DNA of 10,918 bases from positions 1-10,918 of the forward strand of contig JAPLSP010000465.1 of NCBI GenBank assembly GCA_026398575.1. Reading direction: 5' to 3'. Shown here piece by piece: positions 1 through 7,245 of the stretch. Every line of letters starts with the position of its first letter. Position 1 is the stretch's first letter. Origin of the DNA: Candidatus Sumerlaeota bacterium. GTDB taxonomy: Bacteria; Sumerlaeota; Sumerlaeia; JADFCT01. The position numbers and the translations under genes are program-made. The notes under the pieces are model-generated. The model was not told the origin of the DNA. It was given only the letters and a program-made list of their open reading frames with translations, and did no database searches.

Positions 1-2
1 AG

Positions 3-1523
3 TACCCGTCGGCGAAGACCGAAACTCTGAAGCAAGTAGAGGTCTTGCGCCGCCGGCATGAAGCTTCGCGCGCATGGTTCGAGGTATCAGGCGGAGTGCA
101 TATGGTTGCATTGGCCATGCAGCTGAATGCAGGGGACGTGAACGCACTACGGCAGGCCGTCCTCAAGGTCCGCCCCGGTGCGGACAACCTGAGTTGGCGG
201 TTTGTGGCCGCCGAATGGGTGATTCCCATCGGCGAAGGGCATGTAAAGCCTGAAGATGTCGCGTTGCTGTTCCAGCAAGCGGTCTTCTTGAACACGCGCG
301 AGCGATATTCCGATGCCATAGCCATCTATGAGCAGATATTGAGAGATGATCCGCGATGTGCGGAAGCGTGGTGCAACAAGGGCGCAGCGCTAATGGAACT
401 CAGCCAGTGGCAGGAGGCGCTGAAATGCTTCGAGCGGGCGTTGGAGATCAACCCGCGATATTCGGGGGCTTGGTCCAATATGGGTCTCACATTGGCAAAT
501 CTTGACCAAATGGAAGAGGCGCTCAGATGCTGTGACCAGGCCCTTGAGATCACCCCAAAAATAGAACATGCGTGGCTCAACAAGAGTCTAGCGCTCTCGA
601 ATCTCGGCCGCTGGAAGCAATCACTCCAGTGTTGTGATCAGGCATTGGAGATCAATCCGCAATCGCTGGCGGCATGGAGCAATAAAGGCGGGGTATTGGG
701 AAAGCTTGGCCGAGGTGGGGAGGCGCTCAAGTGCTGCGAACAGGCCCTTGAGATAGGCGTGAAAGATGCTCTGGCCTGGCATAATAAGGGTACGGTGCTG
801 GGAGGTCTGGGCCGGTGGGATGAGGCACTGAATGCTTTTGACTATGCGCTCGATATCAATCCGCGATTGGCGGAGGCGTGGAGCAACAGAGGCGAGGTGC
901 TGAGGCAAGTCGGACGGTTGGATGAGTCGCTCAAATCTCATGAGAAGGCGCTCCAGATTAGCCCCCGAAATGCGCAGGCGTGGTGCAACAAGGCCGTAAC
1001 CTTGGGATCTCTGGGCCGACGAGAGGAGGAGATGAAGTGCTATGACCAAGCCATCGGGATCAATCCGCGATGCGGAGACGCGTGGCGTGAGAAAGGTGTC
1101 ATGCTAAAGGAATTAGGTCAGAGGGAGGAAGCGCTCAAGTGTTATGAGCGGGCACTCGAAGTCGATCCGCAAGATGTGAAGGCGTGGCTCTGGAAAGGCG
1201 CGGCTCTGGGGGCTCTGGGGCAGCGGGAGCAAGCGCTGAAGTGTTTTGACCAAGCATGCGAAAAGGCTCCGCGAGACCCCGTGGCATGGTACAACAAAGG
1301 CACACTGCTGGCTGAACTGGGCCGCTATGAGGAGGCTTTGGTGTGTTTTGACCAAGCCATCGGCATCAATCCTGGATTGGCGGAGGCGTGGACTAACAAG
1401 GGAGTGGCATTCTACAAGCTCAGGCGCAATTCACAGGCTGCGGAAGCCTTTCGCCGTGCCGCTGACTTAGGCAAGCCGGAAGCGAAGCAATTTCTTAATA
1501 TTATGAAACAGGAAGGACATTAG
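3..1523 (+). CDS. Tetratricopeptide (TPR) repeat protein, 5' end outside window
   Basis: The protein is almost wholly TPR repeats, which form helical-hairpin solenoids that bind partner proteins; no catalytic domain is visible. Eleven consecutive 34-residue units run without insertion from 360 to 1481, each starting with xxAW and carrying the TPR consensus (NKG..L..LG...EAL.C.DQALEINP). One degenerate unit precedes them (about 258-359). The last 13 codons are a short basic tail ending in TAG at 1521. The frame has no stop back to base 3, so the gene may begin upstream. Internal start candidates are TTG at 45 and ATG at 102, the latter preceded by AGGCGGAG about 6 bases away. No signal peptide is seen in the visible part. 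Unusual: Cys occupies repeat position 23 in eight of eleven units and positions 23 and 24 together in units 2-4. The partner and pathway are unknown. The TPR call is sure; the start is not. Confidence 0.9.
   Translation, partial: YPSAKTETLKQVEVLRRRHEASRAWFEVSGGVHMVALAMQLNAGDVNALRQAVLKVRPGADNLSWRFVAAEWVIPIGEGHVKPEDVALLFQQAVFLNTRERYSDAIAIYEQILRDDPRCAEAWCNKGAALMELSQWQEALKCFERALEINPRYSGAWSNMGLTLANLDQMEEALRCCDQALEITPKIEHAWLNKSLALSNLGRWKQSLQCCDQALEINPQSLAAWSNKGGVLGKLGRGGEALKCCEQALEIGVKDALAWHNKGTVLGGLGRWDEALNAFDYALDINPRLAEAWSNRGEVLRQVGRLDESLKSHEKALQISPRNAQAWCNKAVTLGSLGRREEEMKCYDQAIGINPRCGDAWREKGVMLKELGQREEALKCYERALEVDPQDVKAWLWKGAALGALGQREQALKCFDQACEKAPRDPVAWYNKGTLLAELGRYEEALVCFDQAIGINPGLAEAWTNKGVAFYKLRRNSQAAEAFRRAADLGKPEAKQFLNIMKQEGH
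360..1481 (+). repeat. Eleven in-phase 102-bp TPR-coding repeats
   Basis: The coding sequence repeats with a strict 102-base period (34 codons) eleven times. At DNA level the copies are diverged, but short words such as GAGATCAACCCGCGA and GCGTGGxxCAACAAG recur at the same phase. This shows expansion by tandem duplication. All units keep the frame and none carries an indel. Confidence 0.85.
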
Positions 1524-1608
1524 AGTCGAAAGAAGAGTGCTTCAAGATAGGAACAACTTTCGCCTGCTCGTGTAGTGTGGCGTTTTATCCAACGCTAGTT
1601 CAAGGAGG

Positions 1609-1842
1609 TTAATTCAAGGGATCGATGCTCTGGAAAAGCAAGACGGGGGCTCTTTTCCCTTTGAGTGGTCCCGGGCTGTTGGCGTTAATAAGGACGGCCT
1701 TGCAGGGCAGGCCATTGTGTGTGATAGTGATACGGGAGAGGCTTAGGGTACCGTTGACGAATGGGGGTTTGAAATCAGCGGCGAAATCGCTGTAGAGGAT
1801 GGAGACGACCGAGCTGGGGGCTGCTTGTCGGCTTGCGGTCGT
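1609..1842 (-). pseudogene. Start-less 3' tail of an unrecognised reverse-strand gene
   Basis: On the minus strand a 77-codon frame opens after a TAA (1843-1845) and runs to a TAA at 1609-1611. It has no ATG or GTG, and TTG only near its end, so no standard ORF begins here. Codon choice is strongly biased to C or G in the third position and the translation is protein-like. It reads SSVVSILYSDFAADFKPPFV, then a strand-rich part ending VLLFQSIDPLN. This looks like the C-terminus of a formerly longer gene that lost its 5' part. The other reverse frames upstream do not continue it for any useful length. I do not recognise the family. It converges on the TPR gene ending at 1523. It could be a chance open frame, but the composition argues against that. 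Confidence 0.42.
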
Positions 1843-1924
1843 TTATTTATGCGGCCGTCAATCGTAATACCGTGGCATTGGTGCTACCCTTTTCGCTGGA
1901 GGAAAGAGATTAGAATAGGAGAAG

Positions 1925-2098
1925 TTGGCAAGTACGTTGGTACAGGCCAAACCGCGGAAGGCACGAGGAGGTCTTACCAGAAACGGGAAATGGAGCGTTG
2001 TGGGTAAGAACGAATACAAGGCGCTAAACTCTTTACTCTCCCATGTGGAGTCCATTTTCCGGAAGTTGAAGAAGCAGTTTCAATTACAGAAAGCCTAG
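1925..2098 (+). CDS. Small basic protein (57 aa), hypothetical
   Basis: A 58-codon frame begins at TTG 1925, just after an in-frame TAG (1916-1918), and ends with TAG at 2096-2098. AGGAG at 1917-1921 lies three bases before the TTG; a second TTG at 1937 is an alternative start. The product is rich in Lys and Arg. It has a basic N-terminal stretch (KPRKARGGLTRNGKW), then an amphipathic helix-like C-terminal half (LNSLLSHVESIFRKLKKQF). No signal peptide or membrane segment is visible. The stop codon abuts the AAAGGAG of the next gene, 13 bases from its ATG, as expected for co-translated genes. The family is not recognised. A small nucleic-acid-binding or coiled-coil adaptor would fit the composition, but that is inference. 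The unusual start codon and short length keep confidence moderate. Confidence 0.45.
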   Translation: MASTLVQAKPRKARGGLTRNGKWSVVGKNEYKALNSLLSHVESIFRKLKKQFQLQKA

Positions 2099-2105
2099 AA
2101 AGGAG
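2099..2105 (+). promoter_or_regulatory. Strong Shine-Dalgarno site, AAAGGAG
   Basis: AAAGGAG lies six bases before the ATG at 2112 and immediately follows the stop codon of the 57-aa ORF. It fixes the start of the secreted protein and ties it to the small ORF upstream. Confidence 0.75.
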
Positions 2106-2111
2106 ATAATT

Positions 2112-2786
2112 ATGAGATCTACATGGCCGCTCTTTCGACATTCTATTCTATCGCTAGTCATCAACGTGATAGTCATTCTTGCGGACCCTTTAGCATCGTT
2201 GGCGCAAGTATCCAGCTTAAGTGCAACAACACCCTCTCCTAGCTTGCGTCCGGTTCCTCTAGCGGTAGGTGGTCCCGAAATATCAGCCCCCCAAGTCAGA
2301 ATTGTGGATGTGCGCGTAACCACTGAGTCACAGAGATTCCTTCGTTCCTATCTGCCAATCTTGCGGCCAGGTATGGGAAAAGGGGAACTGCAGCCGGTAA
2401 TAGCTGACGGCACGCCTTTAGAAGGCAATGTATTCATCATTCTCAAATGCACTCTAATCTTTCCAGGACCGACCGCTGCGATAGACCTTGAACAGGACCT
2501 ATTCCTGGCGAACGAAGCCGGCGACAAGAAAACTGGCTGCCACCTTACCACGGATATTATAACGGATAATAGTGGTAAGACGTTCACCGGTTTCTGGAAG
2601 CAAGGGAAATTTGCTCTAGACACACCACACTGTGATTTTTCGCTTCTGTTTAGCGTCCCTGAGAGGCAAACGAAAATGTACACGCTCCAGTTCCTGGGAA
2701 ATTCGTATCGTCTTTGGCCAGCTGTAGGCGCGAAGAAGACAAGCCTAAATGCCGAGCCAGGGTCACATGAAACGAATAGGAGATGA
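2112..2786 (+). CDS. Secreted hypothetical protein with N-terminal signal peptide
   Basis: The 224-residue product starts with a typical export signal: Arg2, a hydrophobic core at about residues 10-28 and a plausible signal-peptidase site after SLA (residue 31, before QV). Residues 33-60 are Ser/Thr/Pro-rich and probably a linker. The rest (about 61-205) alternates hydrophobic and polar residues like a beta-sandwich (IVDVRV, VFIILKCTLIF, FSLLFSVPE, MYTLQFLG), resembling extracellular Ig-like domains. It has three cysteines in the mature part (113, 143, 174). No catalytic motif or lipobox is seen. It follows the 57-aa ORF closely and precedes the 960-residue exported TPR protein, so both may act in the periplasm or at the cell surface. 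I do not recognise the family. The strong AAAGGAG six bases before the ATG makes the start secure. Confidence 0.75.
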   Translation: MRSTWPLFRHSILSLVINVIVILADPLASLAQVSSLSATTPSPSLRPVPLAVGGPEISAPQVRIVDVRVTTESQRFLRSYLPILRPGMGKGELQPVIADGTPLEGNVFIILKCTLIFPGPTAAIDLEQDLFLANEAGDKKTGCHLTTDIITDNSGKTFTGFWKQGKFALDTPHCDFSLLFSVPERQTKMYTLQFLGNSYRLWPAVGAKKTSLNAEPGSHETNRR

Positions 2787-2791
2787 GGGGC

Positions 2792-2908
2792 ATGATGATT
2801 AAGGGTGGGCGATGGACACGGTCTTGTGAAACTCAGCAAGCGCCTCTGATAGCATGTATCAACTGGTTGACGGGTCGGCGCAATACGGCCCGAGCTATGC
2901 GTGAGTAG
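2792..2908 (+). CDS. Possible 38-aa small ORF
   Basis: A 39-codon frame starts at ATG 2792 (second ATG at 2795) six bases after the stop of the secreted-protein gene and ends with TAG at 2906-2908. AGGAG at 2778-2782, inside the end of the preceding gene, lies nine bases upstream. The predicted peptide is basic with two Cys and two Trp, with no recognisable motif. It fills most of the 146-base gap before the 960-residue gene. Such a short frame may occur by chance, so this is only a candidate. Confidence 0.18.
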   Translation: MMIKGGRWTRSCETQQAPLIACINWLTGRRNTARAMRE

Positions 2909-2932
2909 GCTCTAGAGTAGGAATATAATCTT

Positions 2933-5815
2933 ATGCGGCAGCAGTGTAATGCAGCGAAGGCATTGGCTGGCCATGGCGTAGGCGTTGCGCTTGTATCGGC
3001 ACTTGTTGTATTGGTAGCGGGCGGCGCACCTTTGTGGGCAGTTGCGGCAATGCATGAGATCCTTCAAGAGGCTTTCCTCAAAGAAGATTGGCAATCGGCG
3101 GCGAAGTCGCTGAAGGAGATAGAGAACACCGAAACGGACGCCCATTGCCGGCTTTTAGCTGCTCATGTCTGCTTGGCCCAAAACCACAATAACGAGGCGC
3201 TGGTCTTGTTCCTCTCGGCGGAAGAGATGGAATTGGCGGATTGGAAAAAATGGACAAGCGCATTGCGGGTGGCCAATCCGGGCAATGCAGTGGCGCTCTA
3301 TCTGCATGGGGACGCGCTAGCGCGGACGGGCGACCTGGCAGGCGCGGAAACTTGCTTCACTCAGGCATTGGAGAAGAACGAGAGATTAGGATTAGCTTGG
3401 ACGGCGCGGGCAGTTGTCCGGGCGACCCAGAACCGGTTTGACGAAGCCTACCTCGATCTGCACCGAGCTTGCGAAGCAGAGCCGACTTTGGCCGAGGCGC
3501 ATGCCGCCGCCGGTTGCTTGGAGGTTTTGCAATGCAACGCGGAGGGAGCGCGCGACGCGTTTAACGAGGCGCTGAAAATCAATCCTGAGTTCGCCCTAGC
3601 CTACAACGGGCGTGGCTGTGCCCGCTACGGTCTGGGCCAGCCTGACGAAGCTGCTGTGGATTTCGAAATGGCGCAGACGCTATGCCCCTTCCTCGTCGTG
3701 GCCGAAGTGAACCAGGGCTTTGTCTTGGCGATGGTGGCCCGACAGGTGGACAAACATACTCCGCCCTCGCAGAAGCCAGGAACTGCAATCGAAACCAAGT
3801 CCGGTCCGAGGTCGCTTGTCATTGATATCCCCGGCATTGAAAGCCAAGGAGCCGGTCGTCCTGAGAAGTGGTCCCCTGTGCTTATCGGCGAAAAATCCTG
3901 TGAGGTGTTCAACATCCGTCATGAGGGGAACTTGGGCACACTTCAGCAATCAGAACCTGGTAGGACAATCGTCATTCCTCGTGGTGCAGACAGCGCCGTC
4001 CTGGAGGAGCGTCTGAGTCCTGTTTTGGGAGCGCTCGCACAGGGCAAATCGGTCTATGCGAAGGTCGATCAGAATATCAAGATCGGCGGTTACATGATTG
4101 GAGGCAAGCCGGAAGAGCGAAAATGGGCGGTAGATGTCTCGAATTTTTTTTCAAGAGAAGCGCGCCGACGCTATCCCGACATTTCCATTTGGGGAAACAC
4201 ATATAGCGAAGGGACGGTTGTCGCGCAAGAGATGGATATAACAACTTACAACGGCGTGATCCTTGCCTCATACCGGTTTGACGCGCCTGCCATCTCGAAA
4301 CTGGCCCAAGCGAATCCACAAGTGAAGTTCCTGGTATCCAGCGGAGACCGAGACCTTCCACATGGTATTGGCCCAGGCCTATTATCCATCAATGAACCGA
4401 ATGTGTCCGTGGTGAACCTTGTTTCCGGTGACATCAGCCCGATCCGTGTTCACAGTCAAGTGCAGGATCCAGCCACAAGAGGTCAGTATCAGGTGAAGAC
4501 CGGTATCGGCGGCATTGAATCCCGAGAGGGAACTCTCGGCGATCTTGCGCGCAGTTGGAAAGAAGCCGAGGGTCGGGGTAGCGCCTCTCCTCAGACAAAA
4601 TCCAGTCCAATTTCCCAGTCGCCCTTGTTGACGCCTGACGGACTTGAGACTGCCTACAAGCAGCGAGGATTTGATTCGGTGTATCATGAATTGACGGATA
4701 TGCGCCAGAAATTGGTGGCACAATGCTGGGAGGTCAACCGGTGGATGCAAAAAGAATATGGTCCAGGCGTTGACCGGCTGAACCAGGGGATTATCGCCGT
4801 CGAAGCAACGAAATCGGGAATACGAGTGGGCAAGATGCTAGGCATCCTGGCGACGGGGAATCTGTCTACATACTTCGGGCAGGGGAGCATTTATCTAGGC
4901 AAGGATGCCATCAGCGCAAAGCTGGAGACGCTTCCTTCTGAGCGCCGTGAAATCGCAAAGACGATCCTCGCCGGGATGAAAGAAAATGGAACGTTCGATT
5001 TTCCCGCCGCGTTTCTGGAAGCGAATTGGGATGCTTCAAAAGGTGTGATGAAGGCGGGCATTGACCTTTATCACGGGCAAGCAACACAGAAATTGCAGTC
5101 AATTATTGTCAATCCCCTGACGGTAAGCAAGATTGAGGACTCCTGTCAACGTCTTGTGGCCATGGAAATAGCGCGAAATCCGGATACTTTCAAAGCCAAG
5201 ATAGAAAAGCAAAAGCAGGCGCTGACCGGAATCAGTTATTCAGCCAAACAGCCGTGGTCACAGATGCCCGAGCTGATGAAAGCGGTTACGCCGAATTCCG
5301 GCGGCGGTCCGGTTGTTGTGATGGGTCAAGACAGGGTGCGCAGTTTCGCTTTTGAGCGGATGCTGAACAACCAAGGCATTTCCTCAGTGGGTACGTCGCC
5401 GCTTAATCAAAAGGACTTGGATCGCTTGCGGATGGCGATCAATCCTGCTTCTGTCGTCGCCTTCAAGACGGACCTTAATGACATGCGCCGCAAGTTACTA
5501 CCAGTCTTTCCGCCTGTTGATCATGGCGGCGGCGGCGGCGCGTCTGTATCTCCAAGCGGTATCGCAGCAAATATGCTTCAAATGCCCCGCTCGGATGGAA
5601 ACATGGTTAAGCTGCCATTGCCATCAAGTCTTCAAACGCCTTCAGGCAACTGGGGAGCATTTCAGCCATGGACTCCCAAAGGCAATGTGGGTGGTGTGGA
5701 TACCAAGCAGCTGGAATGGGTGTTTGTTGATAGAGGCGATTGGCCTGTCATAACGTTCTTCACTCTGGCATATACTCAGCCCGTCAAGGAAAGCCAGGGC
5801 GATAGACCAAAATAA
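2933..5815 (+). CDS. Exported TPR protein with alpha/beta-hydrolase-like segment, 960 aa
   Basis: The N-terminus has a hydrophobic segment (about residues 14-39) that is a signal peptide or membrane anchor. About six helical TPR-like units follow (residues 40-255), four of them clear from residue 117, for example ALAYNGRGCARYGLGQPDEA. A Pro/Gly-rich linker leads to residues about 340-515, whose order recalls an alpha/beta hydrolase: IWGNTYSEGTVVAQE, with Ser425 as a possible nucleophile in an elbow-like turn; then VILASYRF; then VKFLVSSGDRD, with Asp472; then PIRVHSQ, with His507. The first elbow residue is not the usual Gly, so activity is uncertain. Residues 570-860 are mainly helical and unrecognised. 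They contain two similar words, ELTDMRQKL and DLNDMRRKL, at about 586 and 847. A five-Gly run (865-869) and a Pro/Ser-rich stretch precede the last 35 residues. AGGA lies 11 bases before the ATG. The function is unknown; periplasmic or surface location is inferred. Confidence 0.82.
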   Translation: MRQQCNAAKALAGHGVGVALVSALVVLVAGGAPLWAVAAMHEILQEAFLKEDWQSAAKSLKEIENTETDAHCRLLAAHVCLAQNHNNEALVLFLSAEEMELADWKKWTSALRVANPGNAVALYLHGDALARTGDLAGAETCFTQALEKNERLGLAWTARAVVRATQNRFDEAYLDLHRACEAEPTLAEAHAAAGCLEVLQCNAEGARDAFNEALKINPEFALAYNGRGCARYGLGQPDEAAVDFEMAQTLCPFLVVAEVNQGFVLAMVARQVDKHTPPSQKPGTAIETKSGPRSLVIDIPGIESQGAGRPEKWSPVLIGEKSCEVFNIRHEGNLGTLQQSEPGRTIVIPRGADSAVLEERLSPVLGALAQGKSVYAKVDQNIKIGGYMIGGKPEERKWAVDVSNFFSREARRRYPDISIWGNTYSEGTVVAQEMDITTYNGVILASYRFDAPAISKLAQANPQVKFLVSSGDRDLPHGIGPGLLSINEPNVSVVNLVSGDISPIRVHSQVQDPATRGQYQVKTGIGGIESREGTLGDLARSWKEAEGRGSASPQTKSSPISQSPLLTPDGLETAYKQRGFDSVYHELTDMRQKLVAQCWEVNRWMQKEYGPGVDRLNQGIIAVEATKSGIRVGKMLGILATGNLSTYFGQGSIYLGKDAISAKLETLPSERREIAKTILAGMKENGTFDFPAAFLEANWDASKGVMKAGIDLYHGQATQKLQSIIVNPLTVSKIEDSCQRLVAMEIARNPDTFKAKIEKQKQALTGISYSAKQPWSQMPELMKAVTPNSGGGPVVVMGQDRVRSFAFERMLNNQGISSVGTSPLNQKDLDRLRMAINPASVVAFKTDLNDMRRKLLPVFPPVDHGGGGGASVSPSGIAANMLQMPRSDGNMVKLPLPSSLQTPSGNWGAFQPWTPKGNVGGVDTKQLEWVFVDRGDWPVITFFTLAYTQPVKESQGDRPK

Positions 5816-5818
5816 ACG

Positions 5819-5840
5819 GCAAAAAGGTTGCTTTTTATGC
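5819..5840. terminator. Weak A/T-stem hairpin between convergent genes
   Basis: AAAAAG (5821-5826), loop GTTG and CTTTTT (5831-5836) form a perfect six-base stem with a GC pair on each outer side. It lies in the 19-base gap between the stop of the 960-residue gene and that of the permease, overlapping the permease stop codon. The T-run on either strand would suit a bidirectional terminator, but the stem is A/T-rich and short, so efficiency is doubtful. Confidence 0.3.
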
Positions 5841-7148
5841 AAGGATGGCTTTGTAGCCGGCTTTGGTTACGGCTTCGGTCAACGCTATTGCGCGGAGGGC
5901 TTCGCCGGTGATGGTGGCGCGACCATTTTTTAGGTCAACTACTGCCTGGGTTACGCCGGGGACGGATTCGAGGGCGCGCTTGACGTGGGCGGCGCAGTGT
6001 TCGCAGGTCATGCCTTCGACTCGCAATTCTAATTGTTCCATTTTTGGTTGATCCTCTCCAGCGGTAGGGGGCGTTTGCGCTTTGGATTGGGGTTTGGGGG
6101 TAAGGCGGCGGAAGGCGGCGATGATGTCGGAGGCGGCGAACCAGGCTATCAGCGCGAGCATGATTGCTACGCATGTATAAGTGAATAGCGCAGCGGCCCC
6201 GCCGACTCCTCCGTGTATATGCTCATGGCCGGCCATCGCATGATGCGGGACGGCGATGACCCATTGGAAGGCCCATCCCAACAAAATGCTCATCACTGTC
6301 ACGGTCGTGAGATAAATGATGGTCACGCGGCGGCCGAAGGTTTTGTAGATGGCGCCGATGGTGGCGATGTTGCTGGCGGGGCCGGCGATCAGGAAGACGA
6401 GCGCGGCGCCGGCGGGGAGTCCGGCGTGGACCAGCTCGGCGGCGATGGGGACCGAGGCGCTGGCGCAGACGTACATGGGAATGGCAATCGCCACGACAAC
6501 CAGCATCCCGCCGATTCCCTGCATCCAGGCATAGTTCTTGAAGAAATCCTTCGGGATCAGCGCGCCGAGGAGTCCGGCCACCAGAACGCCGACGATGATC
6601 CACACATAAACCTCGCGCAGGAGCCGCCCGAATCCAAAGCGGAAGATTTCTTTGAACCATCCGCCGCGTCCGTTGGCGCCATTCCAGTTGTTATCCGCGC
6701 AACACTGCATCGGCGGCTCGGGCATGGGATCGTTGCGCTCGAACCAGTTGACCGCCATGCCTCCCACAATGCCGGTGATGAGGGCGCTGAAGACTTTGAA
6801 GATCGCGAACGGCAGCCCCAGGAATGACGCGCTGACCAGGATGGAATCCACACCGGTCTGGGGCGTGCTGATGAGGAACGCCACGGACGCGCCGTTACTA
6901 GCGCCGTCTTTCTTGAGGCCGATGGCCGCCGGGATCACGCCGCACGAACATAGCGGCAGCGGCACGCCGAGCGCCGAGGCTTTGATGACGTCGCTAAAGC
7001 CGCGCTTGCCGAATCGGCGGTGAATGAAGCCGCGCGGAAGCGCGACGTGCACAATGCCGGCGATCAGCATTCCCATCAGCAGCCACGGCGCGAAATCCAG
7101 CAGGACCTGCCATGATTCCGTATTAAATTTTAATAAAAACGCCCCCAT
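5835..7148 (-). CDS. SO_0444/ArsP-family Cu/Zn efflux permease with C-terminal HMA domain
   Basis: The 437-residue inner-membrane protein has the two-half layout of the ArsP_1/SO_0444 permease family, which exports metal or metalloid ions. Several hydrophobic helices lie in residues 12-140, then a soluble loop (140-165), then more helices (170-345). The first half carries PLCSCGVIPAA (Cys67, Cys69) and STPQTG. The second half carries PMYVCASASVPIAAELV (Cys228) and AGPASN, both family hallmarks. Extra metal-binding features are a Cys-Cys pair (149-150) and a His cluster HHAMAGHEHIHGG (302-314). Residues about 371-437 form a heavy-metal-associated domain with GMTCEHC (Cys382, Cys385). The fused domain favours the Cu/Zn-type SO_0444 subgroup over arsenite or methylarsenite ArsP; substrate is inferred. 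ATG at 7148 is chosen because AAGGAG lies four bases upstream. The frame stays open 51 codons further, but through repeat DNA. No metal-responsive regulator gene is adjacent. Confidence 0.93.
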   Translation of the reverse strand: MGAFLLKFNTESWQVLLDFAPWLLMGMLIAGIVHVALPRGFIHRRFGKRGFSDVIKASALGVPLPLCSCGVIPAAIGLKKDGASNGASVAFLISTPQTGVDSILVSASFLGLPFAIFKVFSALITGIVGGMAVNWFERNDPMPEPPMQCCADNNWNGANGRGGWFKEIFRFGFGRLLREVYVWIIVGVLVAGLLGALIPKDFFKNYAWMQGIGGMLVVVAIAIPMYVCASASVPIAAELVHAGLPAGAALVFLIAGPASNIATIGAIYKTFGRRVTIIYLTTVTVMSILLGWAFQWVIAVPHHAMAGHEHIHGGVGGAAALFTYTCVAIMLALIAWFAASDIIAAFRRLTPKPQSKAQTPPTAGEDQPKMEQLELRVEGMTCEHCAAHVKRALESVPGVTQAVVDLKNGRATITGEALRAIALTEAVTKAGYKAILA

Positions 7149-7152
7149 TATG

Positions 7153-7158
7153 CTCCTT
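7153..7158 (-). promoter_or_regulatory. Shine-Dalgarno site fixing the permease start
   Basis: On the minus strand AAGGAG lies four bases before the ATG at 7148-7146. The frame has earlier possible starts up to 7301, but none with such a site, so this decides the start. Confidence 0.7.
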
Positions 7159-7216
7159 CGCTTTCTTTCTTTGAATAGCTTATCCCGCCGGGGCTCAAAT
7201 GTCAGCAGCAATCTTT

Positions 7217-7245
7217 TTAGCGTTGATTCGCGTTGATTAGCGGTT
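7217..7245. repeat. 10-bp tandem repeats, left arm of inverted set
   Basis: Reading rightwards, units CGTTGATTCG and CGTTGATTAG follow each other, preceded by TTAG and followed by CGGTT. The end of this block, ATTAGCGGTT (7236-7245), is the reverse complement of AACCGCTAAT found twice in 7319-7348. It is directly followed by the perfect palindrome GCATGCATGC (7246-7255). It lies in the leader of the permease gene. Confidence 0.6.

Noticed and set aside
1571..1596. Hairpin GCGTT...AACGC after the TPR gene, tested as terminator
   Set aside because: The stem is only five pairs and there is no following T-run.
1825..2055. Two other short frames, + 1825-2007 and - 1858-2055
   Set aside because: Their translations are not protein-like and they overlap the better supported 57-aa ORF in other frames.
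2867..2872. TTGACG resembling a -35 box
   Set aside because: No acceptable -10 sequence lies 16-18 bases downstream.
2924..2929. Perfect TATAAT just before the 960-aa gene
   Set aside because: It lies three bases before the ATG, so transcription from it would begin inside the gene. No matching -35 box is found 16-18 bases upstream.
6213..6827. 204-codon + strand frame opposite the permease
   Set aside because: The permease carries clear family motifs on the minus strand. The + strand translation is Gly/Asp/His-rich low-information sequence.
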